Assembly: GCF_907164915.1 (NCBI RefSeq)
Contig: NC_061870.1
Location: 26,759,348-26,823,347 of the forward strand
DNA: 64,000 nucleotides
Source of the DNA: Impatiens glandulifera
Lineage: Eukaryota > Streptophyta > Magnoliopsida > Ericales > Balsaminaceae
Direction of reading: 5' to 3'
The position numbers and the translations under genes were made by a program. A model generated the notes under the pieces. The model searched no databases. It was not told where the DNA came from and worked only from the letters and a program-made list of their open reading frames with translations. This document shows positions 37,346 through 50,300 of this stretch, piece after piece. Within the stretch, counting starts at the first letter, position 1. Every line of letters begins with the position of its first letter.

Positions 37346-39445
37346 ATAATGAATTAATTCAAAGTTAATGAGTTCGAATTATACATAAAAAAAATTAATT
37401 AGTAAATAATACAAAATAAAATCAATACAAATAATTAATGATATAGATATTAAATTGTAATAATAATTTCTGAAATTAAAATTTCCCAAAAGTGAATTCA
37501 TTTGTGTTCTTAGATTGCGAGGGTTAAAGAGGTGTAAGCCAAATGAATTAATGAAAAAAATATCAAAAAAAATTCAACTAAATATTCTGAGCGGCAATTG
37601 ATATTATCATTAGTCGATGGTTTATAAACAATGCCAGAAAATGTTCTATCAAATGATAATTAACTATATATCTATATATAACCAAACTAGTAAAAATTCG
37701 TAAAAATTATGTGATAATACATGTAGGAGAGTCTCCATATTAAAAATCAAATAAATAACTCGTTATTGAAAATATGAAAAACAACTTCAAATCTAATAAT
37801 TTTTGTCTCATTTGTTATTAAAAAAGGGACATAAACAAATTCAAGAAAACGTCATCAACACAATCATAGGATATGAGTAGCAAACGACTCACCGAAGTTT
37901 GAGAGTATTATTCGGATCACAAAATTTCGAAATAAAAAATTTGATCCGATTATATAAGACGTCGAATCAAACAAACTAAAATATCAACTTAAATCTGAAC
38001 GATAATAAATAAACAATATCATATTAGAAAAGTCAATGTTTTCAACTTTTCTAGATTATTCTCGTGTAAACATAAAAAATTATGTTGTTTTTTTAACATA
38101 TTTTCTGAAAAAATGAATATATATACCATAGCATATGTATGTATGTTTTTTTATAAAATATTATTTGTTATTATTAAAATTAAAATGAATATATTTTGTA
38201 AAAAGATTAAATATAATATATATAATTTTGACTATGTAACATTATTAGAAAAAAGAATAATTATTAACAATCAAAATAAAATTTAAATTGACATTATAAA
38301 ATTCGATAAAAACAAAATCAACCAAACTAAAATCAACAATATTAATTTATGTATTTCATGTAGCACTAGAGATAAAAGATGACAATTACAATTTAGGCCG
38401 AAAATTCTGTATTTGTAACACTAAAGATAAAAGATTGACAACAATTTAGGCCGAATAATCTAACAAACAAATATTAGAGACCAAATATGACAACATCTGA
38501 GATAGACCCAACAATTGCTAAAAACTGAAACTGTCAGCTTATGAGAAAGACACAACAAAAGAAAGAGACGAAACACGATTACAACTTTGACCAAAAATAA
38601 TAATCGTATTCAAACACAGCATAAGTTGATTATAAATTATAGATAAATTTTTTAATGAATTTTAGAAATTTAATAGAACATTTCACAATATTGATTTCTA
38701 TTTCTTTAAAATAATATTTTGTCTTAATAATTACAAATACGCTTTAGAATTAAAAAAAAAAATATACGTAAAATATAAAAAAAATAAGTTTTTATTTTAA
38801 TTCATTTGTGAGAATGTAGTTAGGTAGCATTTGGTACGTGGTACAAATTATATAAAGTATAAAGTATAAATATTAATTTAAAATGTTAACTATTATTATT
38901 ATTATTTTATATTTATTTATATTATAAATAATATTGTTTATTATTATAAATTATTGTACTATTATTTAATAATTAATGTAAATTTAATTAACATATAAAA
39001 AATTAATTATAATATAAAAAATAAATTATGTTTATTTAATTTAAATGTTATTAATAATTATAATAAAATAAAAATATTATTTATAATATAAATAAATATA
39101 GAAAATAATAATAAATAAAATTATCGTTATAAAAATAAATAAATATTTTTTAATTAAAATATTGAATTATTTAAAAAATATCAATATTAAAAATGATTAT
39201 ATATAATAATAATAATATTATTATTATTATTAAAATTAAATAAAATATATTTAATATATTATATAATAATATGGTATTAATAAAGGTATAATGAGAAATT
39301 AAAAATTAAATGTTATAAAAATAATGTTGTACATATGGACTAATTAATATTTTATATTAAATATGAAGTAAAAATTATATAAAATTATAAATTTATATCA
39401 ATATTAAAAATGTAAAAAAAAATACTTTATTAAAACACTAATATA
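37346..39445. other. Intergenic AT-rich DNA
   Basis: Over 2 kb with no gene. A small near-repeat (CACTA.AGATAAAAGAT.GACAA...AATTTAGGCCGAA) occurs at about 38363-38402 and 38418-38455. From 38860 to 39440 the sequence is almost purely A/T, consistent with decayed MITEs. Confidence 0.45.
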
Positions 39446-39711
39446 GGCCTGGTTCGGATTGGGGTTATTTAAAAAATCTAGAGGGAGAAAAAAAATAATG
39501 ATGGGTGATGATTTTGAGAAAGTGATGATTATTTTTGATAAAAAGACTTAAAGGGTATTGGTATATATAAATAAAATAATAAATAATAATTTAAAATAGA
39601 GGGTATTTTGGTATTTTGGTTAATGAAATAAGTGATGTGATTGTTGAGAAGTGATTGATTAAAAAATTGATTTGAGTTTGGTTTTTAAAAAATCTCAAAG
39701 AGAACAAGCCC
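39446..39711 (+). mobile_element. MITE-like element, copy 1
   Basis: A 266-bp sequence with terminal inverted repeats: the left end GGCCTGGTTCGGATTGGGG and the right end, reversed, GGGCTTGTTCTCTTTGAGA, each followed by a TTTAAAAAATCT-type run. The interior has GGGTATTTTGGTATTTTGGT. An inverted copy lies at 40500-40764 and a more diverged third one at about 39860-40050. It has no coding capacity. TA-rich flanks hide the target duplication, so the superfamily is not assigned. Confidence 0.7.
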
Positions 39712-40499
39712 ATAGATTATATAATAATAGCATGGTCCTTTTTTACCGCCAACCGACATATCATTAAAGTACTAGAAATAAATCATTACATGGACCCTTA
39801 TGTTCAGAGCTGTAACGGACCTTTTTGTTTTCGTCCAGTTTATTCAATAATTTGTCGCTCTAAAGCATTTTTTGGATTTGGATTTTTTTAAAAATTTAGA
39901 TAGAGGAAAATTAAATATCAATAATTATTTCAAGGAAACATGATTATTTTAATAAAAATATTTTAGTGTTTTGGTTATTTAATGGAGTGATTTGATAAAT
40001 GAGAGTGATGTAATAAATAATTATTTTGAATTATTTAAATAAATTAAACATTAAGACTTATTTTTTATTTTTTATTTTAAATTATATAAATTTTAAAAAA
40101 AATAAGGTAAGTTTGATTTCCAGTTTATTTTAATAAATTTGATTTAATTTATACGTTCAACTTATTTGTTTTTTATATTTAATAATTAATATATATATAT
40201 AATTTAATTAAAAAAATAATTAAATATGTATTTTAGTAAAAAAAAATTATTAATTTTTCGTGAATAAATAAGTAAATAAATAAAATTATTCTTTACATTT
40301 TTTTATATTATTTATATACTCTCTTTATAGTATATTTTTATTATTATAATAATTTTATATTAATATATAAAAAAAATGAAATATATTAGAGAAAATGAAT
40401 AAAAAATTAAAAAAAAGAATGAAATAGACGAGAAAAAATTAATAAAAAATATATATTAAAAATTTAAAAGTTGATAAGAGAGAAAAATGAGAAGATTAT

Positions 40500-40764
40500 G
40501 GGCTTGTTCTATTTGGGTTTTTTTAAAACCCTACCCAAATCAATTTTCTAATCGATCACTTCTCAACAATTACATCACTCATTTCATTAACCAAAATACC
40601 AAAATACCCTCTATTTTAAATTATTATTTATAATTTTATTTATATATATCAATACCTTATAAGTCTTTTTACCAAAAATAATCATCACTTCTTCAAAATC
40701 ATCACCAATTATTATTTTTTTCTCCATCTAGATTTTTTAAAAAACCTCAATCCGAAAAAGGCCT
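40500..40764 (-). mobile_element. MITE-like element, copy 2 (inverted)
   Basis: The reverse complement of the element at 39446-39711, 265 bp, beginning GGGCTTGTTCTATTTGGG and ending GAAAAAGGCC. ACCAAAATACCAAAATACCC matches the interior of copy 1 reversed. The two copies are about 0.8 kb apart and could pair in a transcript. Confidence 0.7.
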
Positions 40765-43254
40765 ATAAGTTTAAAAGATAGAGAGGAAAAGTAGAGAAAA
40801 AAATGATTTAAATGCAAATTTTGTTTGATTATAAATATTTTATTACAAAATTACTGTAGAATCAAACACGCCCTACATGTTGAAAAGATTGAATTATGAG
40901 AGATTTATATATATAATTTATATATGAATTTGATTTTTTTTTATTATACAATGTTCTTATTTCATTTAAATATAAAAAAGTTTATACTGTAGTAATGATT
41001 TAGATATGATAAAACTAGACAAAAATAGATAAAGAATAATTATATTAATTTTCTAACTTTATTTTGATAATTTTATAAAAGAAAAAAAAATAGACAGATA
41101 TTTCGATGAATAAATGAATAATCGAACTTATATTTGGATGTTAGTATAATTAAATTATATTTTATTGAAAAAAATATATCAAAAATATGCCAATTAGTCC
41201 TAACTTGATATTGTGAGAGATATTTTAATTATTTTATATTAATTTTTATAAAAAGAAATTGAGAAAAAATAGTGTAACCATCAAATGAGTAATTCAAATA
41301 ATTAAGAAGCTTATCCCTTTATAGCTGGATTGGACCATCCTCAATCAATGCATCCATGAATGACCACACAAGCTAAAATCGTATGAAAATAATTTTCATT
41401 ATTATCTTTTTTTTGAAACGGCAAGACACGTGAATTAATCAAAATCCTGACTTTTGTTTAAGAAATATAATATTATATTGAAAAGTTTGTTTAATTTTAA
41501 AATGATATTTTAAGATAACACATCATCTCACCAAAATGAAAGTTAAAAAAGTAAATGACTTTTTATTTTCAAAAGAAGAATAATCATTACATGTGTTGAC
41601 TGATGAAGCGGTCGGTTTTGCCTAAATAACCAAAATGAAAGTTAAAGAAAAAACAATGCCATGTTGATGACTTGACAATCTTTTGTCTAAGACATAAATT
41701 TGGTATAATCTTCTTTGAAATTATACATAAATTTATAAAATATAATTTTACAAATAAACAAAATTATTGAAGGAATAAGATTGATCTGACACTTTTTTTT
41801 TAATTGAAAACCATCTCATTTTTTTAGAAATAAAAAGGAACTCTAACTTGTAATTTTTAATATATCAAGGTTATAATGTATTTAAAGGAAAAATAAATAA
41901 TTATTTTTTTGTAGAATTATTAAAATAAATTATCTGTACGTAGACTATTTTGAAACTATAAATATTGATATTAATCTTTACATTTTATGTTATTAATTAA
42001 TGACATAATTAATTAATTATTTTTTCTTTTTCAATTAAGTACATATCACTAAATACACTCAATACAATTCAATGCACACATAAGAAAGAATGTCTTTTAT
42101 ATTTTATTTATTTTAATATCAAAATAATTAATTGCTAATAAATTTGTTTTTATGTCAAATTTAAGATATATATGCATAATTTAAACTTATGCATTTTAAC
42201 ATCATAGTCTTAATAGACATTCATGAGAAATAGAAGTCATTCTCTTTTTAATTGGACATATCCACTATTTTTTATTTTGTTTGATGTATGACATATTTAT
42301 AATTTTGTATTCTCGTTTTAATTCATAATATTCATCATCTCACACAACCCAAAATAATTTTAACTTCACTAATTGATTAATTATCAAATGTATTTCTAGT
42401 CTTTCTATTTAGGAAATAAATAATTTATAAATATGAACTTGTACTTACTTACATGCTTATCATCATTTTGTTGAAGATAAAAAAAGTTAATTTCAAATTT
42501 TCTGTGAATAGAAATAATAAAATGATTAATAATTGAAATGATGGTGATTAATTTAAAGCAACTTTAATAAAATAGAAAAGGCAATATCAAATGATTATAA
42601 AATGTAATTATTATGGATTAGAATCAGAGATATTGGCTTGTAGCTGCCTCATTAGACAACTGTTCTAGCCTTAATACGTGTGCAATTGCGCATGCAATTT
42701 TATCTTTATCCGTTTGTACCTTTTCACATTTCTATCATATTCTGTAGTTACAAATTCACACTTTGCTTGCTTTTCTTTGGCCAAAAATAACCTCATTTTC
42801 TTGCTTATTGCAATTTGTTTATCCTACCAAATATTTAGTTTGGTTGTGAATAAATTATTTTAATATTTGTAATAATACTTTATCAAACAAGGCTTGATTT
42901 TTTTTAATGAGAAATTATTGTAGACTCACATCAATTACCTCACCCTAATTTATGAAGTTTTTGTTGAGAATTGGATCTAACACATGCATTTATTCTCTTG
43001 ATTAAAACTTTCTCTACAATCTTCAATTCATTATGTCTTATTTCTTATAATATACAAATATAAAATCATATAATTCAAATCACATCGATATAAAAAAATA
43101 ATATTTTATAACAACAACTTCAAGAACAATCTTATTGAATATGTTCTCAATAAAAAAACAAGAATAAGAGTATGAGAAACGCTGACACATATTCCATATA
43201 TTTTTTTTGTTGGAAAACTTTGAGAGTAAAAATATTCAATATCGTTCTTTGAAT
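40765..43254. other. Intergenic AT-rich DNA
   Basis: No gene is recognised. About 41830-42080 resembles 31730-32030 in direct orientation (shared TTTTGAAACTA.....ATT, TTAATCTTTACATTTTATGTTATTAAT). A short repeat of CCAAAATGAAAGTTAAA occurs at about 41533 and 41621. Confidence 0.45.
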
Positions 43255-43705
43255 GTAGTGTTATTCATTGTGAAATTATAACGGAGGTTATGTGCATGAA
43301 AATAATTGTATTATGGTTAGTCGTATATGTCACGAAAATGTTGAATCGACAACTCACTTCCTTTTGCATTGTCAATTAGTGACTATATTTTGAGTCTTTT
43401 TTGGAGTATTACTGAGATTCATAGGGTGATGCCCGAATCTTTAGGATGTTGCTAGAAAGTTTGGATTGATGCGGCTGATATGATATGATAGGTCAACATA
43501 TTTGTGTTATCATCCAAATTATTTTTAGTGGACTATCTAGTTTAAGACAAATTGTCGAACTTTCAATAATTGTAGTCGTCTGATTCATATCATTCATAAT
43601 ATTATTATTACGTTTTTTGAGATTCGTTTAGGAAAAACAATAGAGTCTATCGGGGAATTAATCGTTCTTCTCGGAAATTTACAAGCTCAAAAACTGATTA
43701 AGTAT
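43255..43705 (+). mobile_element. LINE 3' fragment (RT zinc-binding region and tail)
   Basis: Translated on the plus strand, part reads CHENVESTTHFLLHCQL, the C..EvES..HLLLHC signature of the reverse-transcriptase zinc-binding domain at the end of plant LINE ORF2. The following 250 bp matches the tail of the LINE at 44390-46770 (reversed) and of the fragment at 15695-15985. It is truncated at its 5' end and broken by stops. Confidence 0.7.
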
Positions 43706-43739
43706 TTTTTCATTTTTAATATATCTAAATACTTTTCAA

Positions 43740-43744
<5 letters not shown>

Positions 43745-43778
<34 letters not shown>
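43745..43778. repeat. (TA)n microsatellite
   Basis: About 17 uninterrupted TA dinucleotides. Confidence 0.9.
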
Positions 43779-43781
<3 letters not shown>

Positions 43782-43789
43782 AAATAGTT

Positions 43790-44389
43790 AAAAGTTCGAA
43801 TAAATTATCAATATAAAAAATATCCCAGCCGGCCCAGCCCACAAATATAACCAATCTGGACTCTGCCTTAGCTATCAAACTGAAGAAAGCCAACAATTGC
43901 AATGTAACAAATAGTCATTTTCAATTGCAAAAGAATTGATAAAGAAACCCATCTCTCTACATTTATTGGGTACCTCAAAACCCATTTATAAGCTGACAAT
44001 TCTTTAACATCATTCTCTGATTAAATCATTTTCAAATTTAGAAGATATAATAATACATATAATCATCGAATTTGAGTTCTTGTATGACCAATTATAATTT
44101 TAGACATTTATTTCAAATTGTATAATTTTGTATATCTCAAATGGCAATAAGTTATTAAGTAAATAAATAAAATATTTATGTTATTAATTTAATTATCAAA
44201 TTTCAAACAAAACGGGAGGTTTAACTACAAATTTGTTAAAATTCGATAGTTAAAAACTCTAAATTCATTGAAATTTGTTAGTTAAATTAGTGACATTAAT
44301 TTTTTTTATTTATAAATACCATAGATAATAAATTATCTAGTTTTTAATTTTTTGAAAAAGATCCATTTATATTAAAAATGAAAAAAAAA
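43790..44389. other. Spacer between inverted LINE fragments
   Basis: About 600 bp of AT-rich DNA with no gene. It would form the loop if the LINE tails on either side paired. Confidence 0.4.
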
Positions 44390-46770
44390 ATTGTTTAATA
44401 ACGACGAAAAAGTATAATATGAAAATAACAAATAAAAAATAAGAAAAAACAGTATTAATAATAAGTTGTCGAGCTTGTAAGTTATCGAGAAAAGCGATTA
44501 ACTTCCCGACAGACTCTACTGACTTTCCTAAACGAATCTTAGAAAACATCATAATAATAGTATTATAAATAATACGCATTAGACGACTACGATCATTTAA
44601 AGTTTAACGATTTCTCTTCAACTAGATAGTTCACAAATGAATAATTGGGACGATAATCCAAATATGTATGACTGTCATATCAGTCGCATCAATCCAAACT
44701 TCTCATCAACTATTTAAAGACTCGAACATCACCTAAATAATCTCAGTAATACTCCATAAATGACTCCAAATACTAGTCACCACTCAACAATGCAAAAGTA
44801 AGTGAATTGTCGATTTAACTTTTTCTTGACACATACGACTACCATAATACAATATTTTTCATGCACATATCATCTGTTATAATTCCACAATGAATAACGC
44901 TCCATCTAAAGAACGAGATCTTGGATGAAATCTTTGACTTCCAAAGTTTTTCCCAATAAAAATGATATGGAATTATCTTAGCGAATAACTTGTAGCAATA
45001 TCCCACATGAAAATTATCGATATCTTGTCAACGCATAATGTTTTGTTCAGACAGTGATACTAGTTTGTGTCATACCAAAAGTAAAACTCTATTATGGGAT
45101 GAAGTCTCCATAATATTTAATCTTTTTCTATAACTAATTCGGTTAGCAAAACCACTAGACCAAGGATCAAACATTTTCTTAACTGTGACATTTTTACATA
45201 TAACAATGAAAGCAAGTTTATGATACGTCATAGCTAGACTTTTGACCCTACACCAAATTTCGTCCCAAAATCTAATCGAAGAACCATCCCTCACACTGAA
45301 TCTAGACTGCTCATGAAAATATTTTCAAATATAATAAATTTCCTTCCAAATGCTACACCCCGCTGGATAATTAGACATTTTGGTTAACCAACTAGACCAA
45401 TCATCAAAGACTATTCAGCTCCATTGTAAATCTACTATACTATTTTGATAGAAGAAATTTATTAAAAGAAATAAGATCTCAAATATCTAGACCTCATTGA
45501 TCTTTAAAACATTTAATTTTATTCTAACTAACTATATGACAAAATAATGAGTTAGAAAATTCCCATAAAAATTTACACATTATTCTCTCCATTTTCACTG
45601 TCACACTCTTGGGAGAATGAATAACGACATCATATATGTGTGTATAGATGATAGCACACTCTTAATGATGATTAACCGACCCCTTTCGAGATTATTTTAC
45701 TTTTCCATCTAGACAATTTACATTCATTTTTAGTGATAATCGAATTCCAAGAGACCTTGGATCGTAATTTAGCATCTAATGACATACAAGATATGTTGAC
45801 GAAAGATCACAAATTCTGAACCCCATCATATTTGTCAACCTTATCCTTCTTCTATTCGAAACAAAATTTGAAAAAAAAGATGTATGACTTATTAAGATTA
45901 ACTCGAACACCGGAACATTCACCGAATAACCATAAAATATTCCGAAGGTGTTTAAAATTCATATAAGTAGCCTGAACAATGTAGTGCATGTCATCAACGA
46001 AAAACAAATGTGATATGCCAAAAAATATTTTCTTGACTCACAACTCACTCACGAATGAGTCTCGAGTTTTTTTCGAAAGTTATCATTTTTTAGAGAGTTT
46101 TCATAATAATGACGAACAAAAAGAAGAGAGTGGATCACCCAGTCTGATCCTTTTAGAGCTCTTGAAAAATCTTTGAGAACTTCTATTAACAATGACAGAA
46201 AACTCAACCTTCGTGAGGCAAAATCTAATCCAACAAATTCATTTTGCACTCATTCTCATTTTGTCCATTACATCAAATAAAAACTCTCAATTGACACGAT
46301 CATAATCTTTTTCAATGTCTAACTTGACAAAATCACATTTTCCATCTCTTGAATTAGCTTAGTCAATACAGTTATTGGCTATTAATACGGTAACATAGAT
46401 TTTTTAATCAGATATGACCGTCTCTAACACCATACGCAACTTGTTGGTCAAATATTTTGCGACAATCTTATAGAATGACGAAACGAAACTGATATGTCTA
46501 AAATTCTTTATATCAACAGTTCTTAGAGCTTTACGAATGAAACATATCAAAGTAGAGTTTCAACTCTTATCAAATGATGAAAATCGATAAAAATGATCAA
46601 TTGTTTCCATAATTTCAGTTCTAAGGAAAAATCACGCATTTAAAAAAATAAATAAACTCATCACATCTTGGCACTTTATCATTTCCACACCCTTTAATGA
46701 CCTCCTCCAACGTATAATGAGCCTCTATCTAACGTATCTTTTGTAATAAGTTAAGTGAGTTTAAAACCGT
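44390..46770 (-). mobile_element. Decayed 5'-truncated LINE (reverse transcriptase, minus strand)
   Basis: The minus strand carries ordered remnants of a plant non-LTR retrotransposon ORF2. They are KLDIEKDYDRVN (reverse transcriptase motif A, about 46290-46327), the RLGDPLSS region (about 46115-46145), and the catalytic FVDD box inside HLFFVDDMHYIVQ (FVDD at 45990-46001). Then comes the zinc-binding domain start DGSSIRFWDEIWC (within 45070-45294) and the tail shared with two other fragments. Frames are broken repeatedly, so it is not active, although the catalytic Asp pair itself survives. No endonuclease domain is seen before 46770. Confidence 0.85.
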
Positions 46771-47175
46771 TAAAATAATACCCCAATTTGAAGATTCAAC
46801 TCATTATAATAAATTTTAAAAAAAAAGTTAAAACAACATCCAAATCATCTCATTTCATAGCACTACAATATTAAGTTTTTCCTAAATTAATAATAATGTA
46901 CTAGTGAAAATTGAATAAATTTGAATATTAATTGTCTCAAATTAAGTTGAGATTATAAAGGTTGTGGTGGATTTTAAAAAACAATTAAATATGAAACAAA
47001 ATAAAAATAAAATCCGGCGAAATCCCACTGAGATTGCGTTCGATCACGCTGTTGTTAGTCGTTAGACAGGCAAAGAGAAGAGTCAAAGAGACAGAAAGTA
47101 AGAAAGAAAGCACACGGCAAGTATTTCGAGGAGGACCTTCACTTCTCTTACGATCCGATTCTAGGGAAGAAGACG
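46771..47175. promoter_or_regulatory. Promoter and 5' leader of the GEM-like gene
   Basis: A TATAAAG word at about 46954-46960 is followed by a less AT-rich, purine-rich stretch (47010-47175) that looks like an untranslated leader. The proposed box would give a leader of about 190 nt. The assignment rests on composition and spacing only. Confidence 0.4.
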
Positions 47176-50054
47176 ATGGAGAACCAAAGCGGCGACCACA
47201 AGATTGATGAAGCCAAGAAACAGGAGCCAAATCTGACCTCGGCACAAGGAACGGTTCTGAATTCAGATCCTAGTGAGGTAATCACTAAGCCGGATGCTCA
47301 AACGACTAGGTCAGACTCTGGAAAGGTGAAGGCGGAGACGATACTGACGGAAACTAGCGTTACGGAAATTAATCTAAACGAAACTGATCCAATCAGCAAA
47401 TTGGAATCTACTAATAATATAAACCGGCCAAGGAAATCGGTTCACTGGAACGAGGAATTGGTAAAGGAATCGCCGGCTCCTGTTGCCAGCGACTTAAACG
47501 GAGCTGCAGGATCGAATACTTACACTGAGGCTTCTCCTGCACCTTCTTACAGAGATTCCATCAAGAGTAACTATCTTCTTCTCACATATCTATCATACGG
47601 TGGTTGTTTAGGAGTATCCATTATAGAGTTGAGTAGATAATTTAGATTCAATGGAAAATTGAGCTATACTGCACTGAAGTGTTTTTACTTTAGTTTAATA
47701 GATTGATTGTACTTGTGACTATTAGGAACTTAGGTCTTGGAGTGCTTACAACTTGTGGCTTTAAGCTTTGCTTGATCTTTCTCAGGTAATGTTGCTTCTG
47801 CTAGAACTGTGCTTGGGAAATGGGGAAAAAATGTCAAAGAAGCAACAAAGAAAGCTGAAGACCTTGCTGGCAATACATGGCAACATTGTAAGATTTCTAA
47901 ATGCTTACTTATTGTGCAGTTTCTTTGGATAGTTTTTAGTCTATTATCAAGTGAATTGTGAAAAACAAAATGCGGATTACCGATTGAGCTGCAATACTAT
48001 CATGACTTTTCACATCTCTTCATATATATTACTCTACTGTGTTGGCATCATTAAGGTCGGGTTCAAAATCCTGACCTCCTACAAGATTCTATATATGTAT
48101 CCATTGCACTGTATGTTGTTGTCAACATCTCCTATTGATAAAAAATCCTCTATGAATTTCTCCAAGTTGTCTTTCGTGAATTGAATATCTTATGTCCATA
48201 TAAATGAGGGAATCATTTGATTTTATAGATTGATATACTGGTGCATATATTGTGATTGAAGTTAGTTAATAGTGGCCCATGTAGTCTGTGTTAAGAACTT
48301 GGTATAGTTCTATGATCCTGTTGTTAGATTATCAAACTGAAAACTATTTTTATACATACAAGCTGAGCACTTGAACCTTGAGAGACTTAATTTTATCTCT
48401 CACTGGTTGAAGGGGAAAAATAATTTATACTTACGATAATGCTCAAAACTATGACTTTGGGCTTTTGTCATGAATGAACTTTGGAACTGTTAGTTTCATG
48501 GAAATGTTTGTTATAAAATTTTGAATATTCTTTTTGATAATTCAAATTGTTTTCCTTTAACCACAAGGGTCACAGTATGGAGAAGAAACATTTGATGTGT
48601 TCCTAGTTATGATGGTTGACAATTTAATTAGGACGTGGACAACAATTGCTATTATTGTGAATTGATTTCATGTAGAATTCTCTAAAGCATATTTAGCATT
48701 ATTGGTTAATTTGCATTTGATCATAGTATGTATTTAAGTGATGTGGTAATTTCATTGTGAGTGAGTTCAGTTGAATCTGCCTGGTTCAGAAGTCACGTGA
48801 GTTGACTTTTCTGGTAAAAATTGTATATAGAGCTTTACTCCTGCACACATGCAAGAAGACAAGGATATAATCAATTCACTCCAAGCCTTTTTATTGTGCA
48901 AATCCATCTTATTTAGTACTAAAATTCAAAAGTGGAACACCTTTTGATTCTATTCATCATCCTTTACCAATAATGAGCCAAACCGACAAAATTTGAGTTG
49001 GCCTAGACAACCCAAACACGAGCTCCTCAATGAAGATAACTGCCTTAAGAAAATATATAAGTTTAAAGAAGACCTGACTGTGTTTTAATTGAGTTCCAAA
49101 TTTGAACAAATGCACATGGTTGAGACACAGCTTAGCTAGTAGCTACTCTTAACTCATTTGGAGACTGTCTTTCACAACAGTGTTAGCACATAAGTTCAAG
49201 CTGGAAATTGATGTTTATAGCTTGAAAGAGGATGGTCTATTTTCTTTGTTTGTCGTTGGCCAGATGTCATCACAACTAGGTTGTTTAACATTGCATAGCG
49301 AGATTGAGGAGTCTACATGATTTCAGTGGAATATTTGCAAATAATCTTCTTTGGTGCATCCTTCTAAATAAAAACGGTTTTCTAGGTTATACGACAATAT
49401 ATAATGTATAATAAATAGAGTTTAACAGAAAATGGAAGTTGTTTTGGTCGATGACTTGAATGATGTGATGATTGATATGATAAATTTGTTAAATTGATAT
49501 ATGCAGTGAAAACAAGTCCGAGTTTAGCTGAAGCGGCCCTGGGAAGAATAGCTCACGGAGCAAAGGTTCTGGCAGAAGGTGGTTATGAGAAGATCTTCAA
49601 ACAAACATTTGAAACTGCTACAGAGGAGGTTCTCCAAAATTCATTTGCATGTTATTTGTCGACTTCAGCTGGTCCAGTGATGGGAGTCTTGTATCTGTCT
49701 ACTGCGAAGCTCGCGTTTTGCAGTGACACTCCCCTCTCATATAAATCTGGGGACAAGACCGAATGGTGCTATTACAAGGTATGAATGTGAATGTGCTTCA
49801 TTGATGTAAGTCTTTTAGTGAACAATTGCAATTATCTTATATAAAAATGATTTATATAGGTAGTTGTCCCACTTCACCAACTTAAAACGGTTAATCCATC
49901 ATTGAGCAGAACTACTCGTGCAGAAAGATTTATCCAGGTAATCTCTGTTGACAATCATGAATTTTGGTTCATGGGTTTTCTCAACTATGATGGAGCTATG
50001 CAGAGCCTTGTTGGTGCTCTACAAACCCACGAGTTGTCCTCTACTACCACCTGA
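47176..50054 (+). CDS. GEM-like GRAM-domain protein
   Basis: A plant protein of the GEM-like (GL2-expression-modulator / ABA-responsive, FIP1) family, with a GRAM domain that binds membrane lipids or partner proteins. Members take part in ABA, germination and epidermal patterning responses. Four exons, 47176-47566, 47786-47887, 49507-49778 and 49860-50054, join in frame to 319 residues. The first 130 residues are a hydrophilic, low-complexity Ser/Thr/Glu-rich region ending near [10 protein letters not shown] and PSYRDSIKS. Exon 2 carries the family block [20 protein letters not shown]. Exons 3-4 hold [17 protein letters not shown] and the GRAM domain (about 191-307: [51 protein letters not shown]). 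Intron 2 is 1.6 kb. The ATG context (GACGATGG) is good. An AATAAA word lies at about 50345, beyond a SINE insertion. Confidence 0.95.
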
Positions 50055-50096
50055 TTTATCTTGATCAATTATTAATATGGTAGGTGTTGATTATAA

Positions 50097-50300
50097 ACAT
50101 GTTCTTTGTTTACTTTGAATCATTCATTATGAAATTGAATTTATTTATTTTTTCCAGACTTATATATATATATTTTTTGTTGTGACCCGGGTTTAATCTC
50201 GGGATGGCTAGATACCCCCCCATCTGAGGGCTCCGATTTAGAAAACCCATTACTGGATTTTTTTTTTTTTTTTTTTTTTTTTTACTAGACATGTTCTTTG
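50097..50300 (+). mobile_element. SINE-like insertion with poly-T end and 12-bp duplication
   Basis: The 12-mer ACATGTTCTTTG occurs at 50097-50108 and again at 50289-50300. Between them is a segment with a T-arm/B-box-like region (ACCCGGGTTTAATCTCGGG, about 50187-50205), the phrase GATACCCCCCCATCTGAGGG, and a run of about 26 T ending near 50283. Plant SINEs with T-rich 3' ends are known (for example rice p-SINE1). No A box is clear, so the copy may be truncated at its 5' end. It sits 43 bp beyond the GEM-like stop codon, inside the likely 3' untranslated region. Confidence 0.6.

Noticed and set aside
43687..43902. A frame with Ile-Tyr repeats
   Set aside because: A TA microsatellite read as protein.
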